A stretch of 64,000 bases of DNA from the NCBI RefSeq assembly GCF_037975245.1, contig NC_092566.1, forward strand, positions 16,216,001 to 16,280,000, given 5' to 3'. This DNA comes from Apostichopus japonicus. Lineage: Eukaryota > Echinodermata > Holothuroidea > Aspidochirotida > Stichopodidae. Positions 15,177-24,908 of the stretch are shown in pieces. The position numbers and the translations under genes were made by a program. The notes below the pieces were generated by a model that saw nothing but the letters and a program-made list of their open reading frames with translations, was not told the origin of the DNA and ran no database searches. Every line of letters begins with the position of its first letter. The first letter of the stretch is position 1.

Positions 15177-15564
15177 TTATTCAAGGAAAGTTTCTCTTAC
15201 ACTGATATATTATGATCGTCGAACGTCCTAAAGTGTTTCATAGCAAAGGCAAAAAATGGTATCAATATCGGAGATCTTTTTATATACATATAATTGTTGG
15301 TTTATGGGTCGATGATTGCATGTAATCCTTTCAGGAGGAAGACGAGCTGTAAATAAGTTGAAATGATACATGTGGCTGTGGTAGGTAATGTTGACCTCCA
15401 CAGGGTTATTAGCCTTCGTTGACATCCAAAGGAAACTATAGTCCTTTTTGTTGTTGGGGGAAATCGTCTGAAGTATATGTATTTTATTTGTTCTTAAACG
15501 TCTAGCTGTGTGTGCATTTGTGGAAGTCCGTATGCGTGATGTTACATGTGAATGCAACATCACA
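15177..15564. other. Gene-free stretch
   Basis: A 111-codon minus-strand ORF (15228-15563) crosses this stretch but matches nothing I know. GACATCCAAAGGAAACTAT near 15420-15438 resembles the duplicated unit that follows, suggesting an older third copy. Confidence 0.4.
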
Positions 15565-15709
15565 TGCTGAAAGACACCAAAGGAAAGTATGAATTACCTC
15601 CTGTAGAAGTCTGCAGTTACTTGTGTATCTGGGGAAGTATACATAAGAAGACAAAATTACAGGCTGAAGACACCAAAGGGAAATATGAGTTCCATTCTGT
15701 AAACATCTA
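15565..15709. repeat. Two-copy direct repeat, about 97-bp period
   Basis: The block GACACCAAAGGAAAGTATGA (near 15570) recurs as GACACCAAAGGGAAATATGA (near 15667). The similarity extends for about 45 bp, and in the plus frame both copies read DTKGKYE. The plus ORF at 15552-15755 (67 codons) contains both units, but no family is recognised, so I treat it as a non-coding duplication. Confidence 0.6.
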
Positions 15710-17816
15710 TGCCTGCATGCATGAAAATATTATTATTTTCTTTATTATGAAATAACAGCCCCTTGACACGACTTTTATACAAGGATATCTCACAAATGGA
15801 ACCCGATTTTTCTTTGCTATTGGGGGAGTTGTTAAAGACAAAGATATCTAGTATAAAAGCTGTATGTGATGGTTGCGTTGGGGTTTCTTTTAAAACTATC
15901 AGCGTGTCAGAAAAAAAAACAAGAGGGGGGGGGGAGATAATAGCTGGAAAAATACCTGAACAACTCGATAGAAACTCAAGCACTAATGTTGTATAGATCT
16001 ACATAATGGTAAAGAATTATCAGTGATGACGTCATGCAATCGTTATTTCAAATATTGCATGTTACTTATCAGACGATTCATATTTAACGAGAATTTGACG
16101 ACAATCAGGTCGCCTCCTCCACCAGGAGAAAGTAGGACATACCATAGTCTGGTGATATTCCACAAGAGTCCACCCTGCAGCATACCATTACAAAATACCC
16201 TCACGAACTGATATACCAAGAACATCTGCGTAATCGTACACGTTGATCTTAAAGACTTTGACGTCATCAGTTTTGTGACGTCAATTACGCTCGATTTTTT
16301 TATATATATATTTTTTTTACGGTGAACTGATACTTCGAAATGTTTTCACAATAGGTTATAATTAAAACGTATATTTAATGTCTATGCTGAAATAGGAACA
16401 GGATTCATTACGTTTCGAGGTTTATTAGAGGTTTGTTAGTGTATGCGTGGGTGTCAGTGCTTGAGTGTATATGTGTGTGTGTGTGGGGGGGGGGGGGGAG
16501 TTTCAGTCCATATAAGAACACAACACCGCCCTCTAATAGTTCAAGCCTCTATGAAGTTAACAAGAAACAGTTAACGATAAGGGAATCCCCCGAGAAGGGT
16601 TCGTTTGGTATTGCTGTATAAGTTTTCACAGATGTTACAAGTTAGGCTTATAGCTCGTATCACTATCAGCTGGGAATTTACTGGTCTTTTCCCGTGGTGT
16701 TTACGTCGAGATTTGATATGTAGATAAGTGTCAAAGGTCATGGGCATGCTGAATTAAACGTAATGTTACTCCCAAATCTTCACATCCCCTTTTCCGCTGT
16801 TGATATCGAATTCGAAGAGGAAGGGTTCGATTTCCGTTTCCAAAAGTTTATTGGAAAAATACTTTTTATCATGCATTCAGTCTATAGGCTATTTTTAAAC
16901 GTTTATTGTAAGAAGTTCAGCGTCTTGAATTTTTTCTGCGTTCTGTTTTTTTTTTTTGTCTTTTTTGTTTTTGCTAATTGTCTATCAGTGGATAGAGGTT
17001 ATGCCCATCATTTGATGATATCATCGTTTTGTAGAATCGAGTTACGAGATACGAGTATGGTTCTTTGCTTGATACTTAAATATTACAACGAAAGTCTGGG
17101 ATTTGATCGAATATATACAGATAGTGTAGAGCGAGTGGAAGTTCAGCATATCGTTACGTAAGTATGTACCCTTACAAAAACAAACGTACGTACAGCAATA
17201 CACTAACCCGCAGTTGCAAATTAAATAATTTGGTCTTATACTTTTAAAGCTTATTATTCATCCGTTCCATATTGATACCCTGAAGCCAATAGTTTCATAC
17301 AAGCATGAAAACAAACCCTGTTGCTCTTCTACGTTACAAAATCAACACAGTTTCATGTTGCGAAGTCGAGCTAAAAATAAGTCCACTGGTATATGCTAAT
17401 ACAAAGCATAGCACGGATGAATTATGACCGTGTTTGTATAAAAGCAGGAAAAATATTTCGACGAAACGTTACAGAAGTTATTTTAAATGTTATAAACTGC
17501 TTGTCCACGAGGCTTCTTAACAACGGATGTTTCGCGTCAATCTGGAATGTTTCGGTTGACAGGGAATATGCCTATATGCAATTAAAGTCCTTTTCATGTA
17601 TATATCATAACGAATAGTGGATGTCTCTGAGTTTAAAATACTTTCCTTTTCTTTCCAGAAACCATCAAAGTCATGATGTGTGTTGCTGTTATAACGTTTA
17701 GTATTCGTGAAACTATTTTCAGTTAGGATTCGTTTCATGAATCCTTTCGGAGCTGAACGGCTGTATAGTGGCTGAAATGATGGTTGCTTTCGAAGGAGCA
17801 GGTGTGTGTGTGATCG
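15710..17816. other. Gene-free stretch with three CRE palindromes
   Basis: TGACGTCA occurs at 16027, 16259 and 16276, the last two only 17 bp apart. G runs lie near 15925-15934 and 16485-16498. The 132-codon plus ORF at 16763-17161 is the longest non-repeat open frame in this part. It includes a Phe-rich hydrophobic run from a T homopolymer and no motif I recognise. Confidence 0.45.
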
Positions 17817-18090
17817 GAAAAGAAAAGAAAAGAAAAGAAAAGAAAAGAAAAGAAAAGAAAAGAAAAGAAAAGAAAAGAAAAGAAAAGAAAAGAAAAGAAA
17901 AGAAAAGAAATGAAAAGAAAAGAAAAGAAAAGAAAAGAAAAGAAAAGAAAAGAAAAGAAAAGAAAAGAAAAGAAAAGAAAAGAAAAGAAAAGAAAAGAAA
18001 AGAAAAGAAAAGAAAAGAAAAGAAAAGAAAAGAAAAGAAAAGAAAAGAAAAGAAAAGAAAAGAAAAGAAAAGAAAAGAAAAGAAAAGAAT
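17817..18090 (+). repeat. (AAAAG)n microsatellite, about 54 units
   Basis: About 270 bp of AAAAG shows one visible substitution (A to T at 17911). Such purity implies recent expansion. The right end runs directly into the first unit of a 119-bp tandem repeat whose units each end in one to three AAAAG copies, so this tract probably grew out of that repeat. The KRKEK and FSFLF ORFs across it are artefacts. Confidence 0.97.
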
Positions 18091-18665
18091 AGATATAATT
18101 TTACCAGTTCTTCCTCTCTGTGTTACAATGAAGGGAAACACATTTTGATGATGAGTGGGGTTATTGGTCTGATATCTCTCATAAAACGTAACTTAGAAAA
18201 GAAAAGATATAATTTTACCAGCTTTTCCTCTCTGTGTTACAATGAAGCTGAACACATTTTGATGATGAGTGGGGTTATTGGTCTGATATCTCTCATAAAA
18301 CGTGTCTTAGAAAAGAAAAGAAAAGAAATAATTTTACCAGCTTTTCCTTTCTGTATTACAATGAAGGAAAACACATTTTGATGATGAGTGGGGTTATTGG
18401 TCTGATATCTCTCATAAAACGTAACTTAGAAAAGAAAAGAAAAGATATAATTTTACCAGCTTTTCCTCTCTGTGTTACAATGAAGCTGAACACATTTTGA
18501 TGATGAGTGGGGTTATTGGTCTGATATCTCTCATAAAACGTGTCTTAGAAAAGAAAAGAATATATATAATTTTACCAGTTCTTCCTCTCTGTGTTACAAT
18601 GAAGGGGAACACATTTTGCTGATGAGTGGGTTCTTGTTTGATATCTCTCATAAAACGTGTCTTAT
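18091..18665 (+). repeat. 119-bp tandem repeat, 5 units
   Basis: Taking the word TTTTACCAG as anchor, units start at 18099, 18213, 18332, 18451 and 18570, giving periods of 114, 119, 119 and 119. Each unit carries TTACAATGAAG, ACACATTTTG, GGTCTGATATCTCTCATAAA and ends in CTTAGAAAAG plus a short AAAAG run. Units 2 and 4 share CTGAACAC and CGTGTCTTAG, while units 1 and 3 share CGTAACTTAG, so the array looks like a dimeric higher-order repeat of about 238 bp. The last unit lacks the AAAAG tail. Confidence 0.93.
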
Positions 18666-19954
18666 CTTCTAGTCATCAACTCCTTCTTGTAAGGGGTTGA
18701 TCGACATGTATCCAGATAACCACACTAAGGTCGTGATAAGTCGTATGTTACTTGGGTGGTAAGCAAAACAGAGGTCATAAAAAAATGCACATTCTGAATA
18801 ATCGCTAACATATTTCATCTGGGACTGCCTTCTTGGAACTGTTAGTCTGGTTTTACATAAAGTGCGTGTAACCTATTTGTCTTGTTTTGGGTGACACCAT
18901 GTGTACTAATTTTACTCCCGGACATCAACATGGATCTACTTTGCCCAAGCTGAGTAAAAGAGGAGACAGTTAGTGATTGGTCAGTTTTGGATATTTAGTT
19001 CTTTAGCCGAAGTTTGAATAATAATGCTATTGCAAGTGAGAGGAGACGGGGAATTCAGAGGGTCCAAAAATTGTCGGCTATTCAAGCGTCATTCTCAAAC
19101 AGGACCCGAAGATAGGCAATGATAACGGGGGGGGGGGGGGTAGGTTGTAGGAGGGGAGGTAAGGGGAGGGAAGGGGAGGTTAGGGGTGGGGAGGGGTGGG
19201 ATTTGTCCAACCATTCAGGAAAAGTTGATGATCAAGAGCATTTTCAAAAGCAAGATCTGAGAACAAAAGATAATAAAGACTATTACGAGTGACCGGGGGG
19301 GGGGGAGGGGTGTGAAGGGTTGGGGTTGTCCAAACAAATTCAGCTATGTCAGTGATCACAAGTCTTTGTTTGAAATCAAGATATGAGATTAACACTGGCG
19401 TTTTTGGAGTAATGTATAGCGGAAATAGATAGCACCTTATTAACTAATAAATCTATTTGTCCCTACCAATGTAACGAATATTAGTATAAGCTCTTTTCTC
19501 AGGTTTCTGTTTATACAATTTACTTCCAAATGTAAAGATCTTTTCCCCCTTTCATAGTAGGCTAATGAATTCTTGTCTGTGTTCGTTTTCCATGCACGGT
19601 ACGATAATGGTTTAGACTTGTACATTCAACATTAGTATATAGGTAACGTTATAAATAACCAGAGGAAACACTTATTTGTTTATTTTGATGCAGCGTTGGA
19701 TATCTGAGATAGCTTTCTTTTAGCCAAAGGGGTCAGGAATATCATAATTCGTGACTTCTCCTGCCTTTTAAAGCCCACAAATTACGTCTAAAGTGGATCT
19801 TCACAACATGGGGTAGAAAATTGCATGTAAATATAGACATTTTCCAAGCCTTAAGGGAGCCAAATTTATGCCACAATAGAATAATATGTCGTTTTTAGCA
19901 GTAAATTATCCTTGAAGAGATGTACCGAGATACAACAAAAAATATGTAGCCCAA

Positions 19955-19956
<2 letters not shown>
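18666..19956. other. Gene-free stretch with G-rich patches
   Basis: It holds runs of 14 and 10 G near 19127-19140 and 19295-19304, and a loose GGGAGGGGAGGTAAGG minisatellite at 19142-19200. The direct repeat AATATGTAGCCCAA at 19941-19954 pairs with 20040-20053 across the next TA array. No gene is seen. Confidence 0.5.

Positions 19957-20029
<73 letters not shown>
19957..20029. repeat. (TA)n microsatellite between 14-bp direct repeats
   Basis: About 36 TA units. AATATGTAGCCCAA (19941-19954) and AATATGTAGCGCAA (20040-20053) lie just outside and match at 13 of 14 positions. Confidence 0.93.
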
Positions 20030-20031
<2 letters not shown>

Positions 20032-20053
20032 CCTATATTAATATGTAGCGCAA

Positions 20054-22405
20054 AATACTTTCCTAATATAGATGCCGTGCAAGTTTTGTTTATTCTATGA
20101 CAAGCAGGCAACTTGAGCTGACGGCGCTATTCAATATTATAGTTGGTTCGTCCATGGACGGCACGGGTAATTCTGACGCCCTAGTTGCAAATTGGAGATA
20201 GTTGAGACTAACAGACGTAATATGACATTCTATGCGATGGATGTACAGTTACATTTAATTATGTGCTCAGCTTCATCTCACTAGGAACAGATTTAAAAAC
20301 AAATGGCGGATGTACATTACTTTTTAAGAAAAGTCAGCCAACTATAGAACCTGGGCAAGAAAAACCGAACAACTATATAGATCCACTAGTCTCAACACCG
20401 GTCTCTTTATAATCGAGACTGTAACCGTAGGATCATGATGATGTTACGTCAAGTGAAGTTTTACCAATTCCATGGATGGTATAAAAGGGAGTGGCGAATA
20501 TAATGATTTTAAATAATACGTTTTTTTTTCGAACAACACTAATCAGTATTATAGGCTAGCTCTTTTATCCTAAGAAAATGTGACAAAACTAAAATTAACT
20601 TCTCGATCTTATTTTGATGCTGTGATTCAATTTTAACTCACTCTCCAAAAGGTGGTGCTGCAGTATTGGAACGAAAGACCACCATTACTTGATCGTAAAA
20701 GGGAGACAAATATGTTAAAGTCACGGGATGCCATTCCTACAGATATTTCCTTCTCTCCATCCAGGTACCGTATTTTTGAAACCCAGAAAGGTCACTTTAA
20801 GGACATTCCTAGAGTCAAGTTTTGAGAGGGTTTTTCTTTTGCCAATTTGGCAAGTTCATAGACACAAACGCACCATCCCGAGTTGCGTATATCATGGTAT
20901 ATGCCTATGGAAATGTATTTCAAATGATTCACTTCCCGGGGTACAATTGTTAAAAAGACGAGAGGAGAGGAGAAGATAGGAGAGGAGAGGAGAGTAGAGG
21001 AGAGGAGTATACGTTTACATTTTTAACATTTTGAATGACGTTATTGGTGTATAAGGCTGTTTCATATTTCCAATCTGTCGTTTGGTGTAGGGGAGGGGGA
21101 GGGAGAAGGGGAGGGAGACAAGGAGGGCAAGAGTTCTCACTATGGAGGCCCTTGGCCCATACCCTTTCCTCCATTATATCCACCACAAATATTTATAACG
21201 TTGGCGCTACACGGGGTAAAAGCACGGCTCCCCTGTACATCTCCCCATTCATACGCTTATATACATACATAGGAGCGTCTACGCAGCAACAACGTTATAT
21301 CACCAAGCATTTTTTTCTTGCCGACATAACGCATGTGGTATACATGTTTAATGGAAGTACAACCTTAAGGAGTTAAATTTTTTACAAATCTATATTCCCA
21401 GATGGAGAGGTAAAAACATATATACTCTTATATTACTTATTTGTCTAACTCTGAGTGACTCCTTATTTGAGAGAATAGATGACATTATCAGGCATATTGA
21501 GACAATATATTATAATTGATCACTGCATAATCGATTTCTGTATGGTGTTGATACTATGGTAATGTCATTTCACCCACATCCTGGGCCATACATACATATG
21601 TATATTTATACAATATTTACCTTGGAATATATCCAAACGCCTTTTGTAATCACACGAATCCCGCCGCTCATGTTGAATGCAACAAGACGTAAGTATGCTC
21701 GATTAATTACAGAAGAAGAAGGAGTCATGTGCTGCTGATAAAAAATAACATTTAAACCATGTGAACTTAAAGTGTAACAGCTGCTGAAAAATATTAGTCT
21801 AAGACAATGTGATCTTATAGGGTAATTGCAGGTGTATCGTGCTTCATCTATCAGCTGAAATGGTGACGTCAGACAATTGCACATCCGAATGGTTTCGTCA
21901 ATTTGCGAGAATGTGATCGGTTAGTCGATTAATTACGAAAAATCGTGCACGAGGACCTCGCTTAGAAATTACACATTAGTTAGTAATATTTAATTATGAT
22001 TAATTATTCTTCACTTTCTAGTTATTCCTCGGTTTTCCTCAGACAGTTCATTAATATTCATAAGTAACATTTCCAATATGGAGTCCGATTTCGGAAAGGA
22101 GTGCCCAGACATGATTACACCGTCGTAAACTAACATGTAGTCCTATACACGTGAACACCGTCCATAGTATCAAATGTCTTCTATCCTTTTTTTCGTAAAT
22201 GTCGAACGCCGACACAGGAAATAAATATCAGGCATGAATACCGCCTTAGTAACAGCTATCACATGTTGGTTGCAATCTCCTTCACCCCCTATCCTTCCTT
22301 CCACCCCAAATCGCGATAACGAAGGAAGATAAGTCAAAGTCGTTGTTGTTGTTATTGTCTGGTGAATAGTTTACGGTCCAGAAAGCAGTCGTGCCGTCAC
22401 AAATA

Positions 22406-22406
<1 letters not shown>
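20054..22406. other. Gene-free stretch
   Basis: It contains a GAGGA minisatellite (20959-21008), a G+A-rich patch near 21088-21125, the palindrome GTCCATGGAC near 20151-20160, and one TGACGTCA at 21864. ORFs of 60-113 codons show no known motif. Confidence 0.5.
20959..21008 (+). repeat. (GAGGA)n short purine minisatellite
   Basis: About ten 5-bp units of the GAGGA type, with AGATA and AGTA variants. It is pure purine apart from two T bases. Confidence 0.85.

Positions 22407-22477
<71 letters not shown>
22407..22477. repeat. (TA)n microsatellite
   Basis: About 70 bp of TA with TAA-type units at both ends. Confidence 0.93.
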
Positions 22478-22480
<3 letters not shown>

Positions 22481-23153
22481 AAAAAAATTACAGAATGAAG
22501 TCCGGACCCAGATCTCAATCTCTTTTTGCTCTCGTTTCGGTCCTTATACTCGGCTCCCTACCAAAACAGTGAACAAGGAAAGTAAACCAAGACTCATATA
22601 ATGACAACCTTTTTATAACCTATCGAAGTACACGTAGCCGTTACGTCACGAATTGCTGACTCAAAATGCGTTATGTTCCAGACTGTATAGTTGGCCTTCT
22701 GAAACTTGGAAATTGAATACAATATATATGCTTATTGGTTACATCTATAGTGAGCCGTGCTAACTGTTTGTTTGGTACCATTTATCATATATAGCCTACG
22801 ACATTGACAAAGTGCTACTGCACCTTTAATATGCTAAAGGTTTGTTTTCTTTTCTAAAGGAAATTCATCTCAAGAAATACTCCTTGGACTAAACTCGTCC
22901 TTCGATTTAACACAGTATACCATGTGGTATCGATTTAGACATAATACCAATGTTTGGAAAAGGATAAACAATTCCTGCCTCATCAATTTAAGAACCAGAA
23001 ACATACAAGTTACAGTTGCTTGGCAATACCTGTCGTTCGCGAAAATATTTAAGTGCTAATGTCCTACCTGTATAAATTTGGATTATTTGTATTACGTCAG
23101 CGAGGGTTAGTATTACGTCACTTTCGGAATTCATCTCTGTCAAAATAATAATA
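22478..23153. other. Gene-free stretch
   Basis: No gene, RNA or repeat structure is evident. Confidence 0.5.
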
Positions 23154-23161
23154 TATATGTA

Positions 23162-23471
23162 CAGGGAAGTGCTCAGGAATATTTGACTGCCGGGCAGATT
23201 GTGCGGTAGTGTGATCCACACCCTGGGAGAGGGATCTCATGGGTGGGGACCCCCTCCCCACTGGACACATTTTGCACATGAAGTATGCTTAGGTGGTGCT
23301 ATTTTTCCTATTCTGTGCCATGTATTCTCCCAAATTTTGGTTATGGTAAAATTTGTTAAATTATCATCAAAAAAGTGCCGGGCGGAAATGTTTAAAATAC
23401 TGTTTGTACTGGGCGGCATTCAGAACTGCTGGGCGCAGCCGCCCGGTGCCGCCCAGTGTGAGCACATCCCT

Positions 23472-23472
<1 letters not shown>
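23162..23472. mobile_element. Putative hAT-type MITE, second family
   Basis: The left end reads CAGGGAAGTGCTCA and the reverse complement of the right end reads CAGGGATGTGCTCA, so 13 of 14 terminal bases match and both begin CAG. The 311-bp interior is non-coding and has GC-rich segments near the right end (GGGCGGC, CCGCCCGG). Flanking octamers TATATGTA and TTTATATA agree only in part, and the right one is merged with a TA microsatellite that may have altered the duplication. Confidence 0.65.
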
Positions 23473-23508
<36 letters not shown>

Positions 23509-23517
23509 CATACATAT
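23473..23517. repeat. Short TA/CATA microsatellite
   Basis: TA units followed by CATACATACATA lie directly against the right end of the preceding MITE, consistent with slippage starting at the insertion border. Confidence 0.85.
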
Positions 23518-24284
23518 CGGCCCCTTTCGTTTATTAATCCTTTAAATGGAGATCTGCATTCGTCTCTATGACGACACTGTCACATCATCTGATTCCAATT
23601 CTCTTCTTGTAATATTGGATCGTGTCGGTAATAACTTGCCATATCCGTCCAATCACTGAGGAGAACGGGGAAATGATACCTAATTGTTACACCTTTAATG
23701 AAAAGAATCTGGTGCGTAAAGAGAAGATGGGTGACACGAAAGGAAGATGACATTTTAGTTGTAATGAGGGAATTGGTAGAAGGCGGTCTGCTTAAAAGCA
23801 GCTTATTGCGTAATAATATGACGAAAATTATATGTAATGTACCCATTTAACGGTAACTTCCTATATACAGATATCGTGTACATCGTCCATTATAGGATAA
23901 GTAGTTAAAACTAGGACCCCGGCAGCGAGTGGGTGGAGGGGGGGGGGGGGGAGGTGTCGAGGGCACAGTAACCTTAACAGAAGTGGATTTTTTTCACGAG
24001 TGCATTCAGTTGCGTTGATACAGATGACAATTTCAACTCAACTGAAATACTGGTCTGACTGCTTCCATCACAAAGTGTCCAGAAAGAACCAAGATCTCAA
24101 CCGCACCTTAATTGAACAATGTGCAGGATAGGCCAATAGAGCGATCAAGCCTATTTACGCGTGCATAGCCCCCTACATCTATCATTAATCAGGCGGGAAA
24201 AACTTTCAGTCGGGGAAATTGTTTTTTCAACATTCAAATGTATTTCTATTTTACTAAACCTAATAATAGACCTACTTTCAGGTC
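23518..24284. other. Gene-free stretch
   Basis: It holds a 14-G run near 23938-23951. TTTCAGTCGGGGAAATT near 24204-24220 is shared, inverted, with the 7.8-8.1 kb element, so the repeat that follows may begin further left. Confidence 0.4.
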
Positions 24285-24564
24285 TAAGTGTGTCTCAGAA
24301 TGCCCCGTTTGACGTTTAAACTATTTGTTTCTAGAAGATGACCCCTCCCCCCCCAAAAAAAATCCACTCTACAAGGGAGCCGCATTCAACGACTCCACAA
24401 CCACAGCCCTCATTCCCAAAAAATATTGATCCGCCTACAGTACGTCCATCAAGGTTCAGACACCTTACCAAAATCATTCCGGATGGTGGGTGGGGGGGGG
24501 GGGTTGAATTTGCCACGACCCACCTCCCCCGGTATACCATTTGAAATCCTTTGATATGTCACTG
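24285..24564. mobile_element. Dispersed hAT-like repeat, copy A
   Basis: TCTCAGAATGCCCCGTTTGA then CGTTTAAA and ATTTGTTT match the start of the block at 31688-31956 (CCTCAGAATGCACTATGTGA, CGTTTAAA, ATTTGTTT). Both then enter a C-rich ACCCC segment and end in a CACTG terminus (24560-24564, and 31952-31956 in copy B), which reads CAGTGAC on the other strand. No left TIR or target duplication is found, so these look like truncated, diverged copies. A short reverse ORF over it is not a gene. Confidence 0.5.
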
Positions 24565-24908
24565 GCCATCCCTACTGTATAACATTCTCATGGAACCTGG
24601 ATGGCACTATATATACGTAATTGAATGAATCTTTTCGGATGTGAAACATAATGATCTCATTTTGGTAATTTAACACAATCTACCGCTGTTTTAATTATTG
24701 GAGGATACGGTGGATGAAGATACCTTAAAGTGTGATTATTACTACTTCCGATACTGATAGTACATTGTAGGTTACACATCTATCGGTGCTTAAAATATAC
24801 ACGTTTATTTTTATACATGACTGCCCTAATTATATAAATGCTGCATCATGTTCCCGCGAATGTGCACTCCAAGATTCTAGACAATCGACCTTGTACCATG
24901 GAACAATG
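24565..24908. other. Gene-free spacer
   Basis: Nothing is seen apart from A+T-rich unique sequence leading into the large minisatellite. Confidence 0.5.

Noticed and set aside
15552-15755. ORF with internal DTKGKYE repeat as a small two-repeat protein
   Set aside because: The duplication is at DNA level with equal divergence at all codon positions as far as I can see, and there is no homologue or start/stop conservation to support it.
16763-17161. 132-codon ORF as a protein-coding gene
   Set aside because: It has no recognisable domain, a hydrophobic run made by a T homopolymer, and no splice or promoter support.
16970-17570. Related Cys/Tyr segments (NCLSVDRGYA, NVSVDREYA) in two neighbouring ORFs
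   Set aside because: The similarity is about five residues, the frames are separated by stops, and the DNA does not align outside it.
17719-18148. KKRKEK-repeat and FSFLF-repeat ORFs (126-140 codons)
   Set aside because: They come from the pure (AAAAG)n tract, which is open in several frames because it contains no stop codons.
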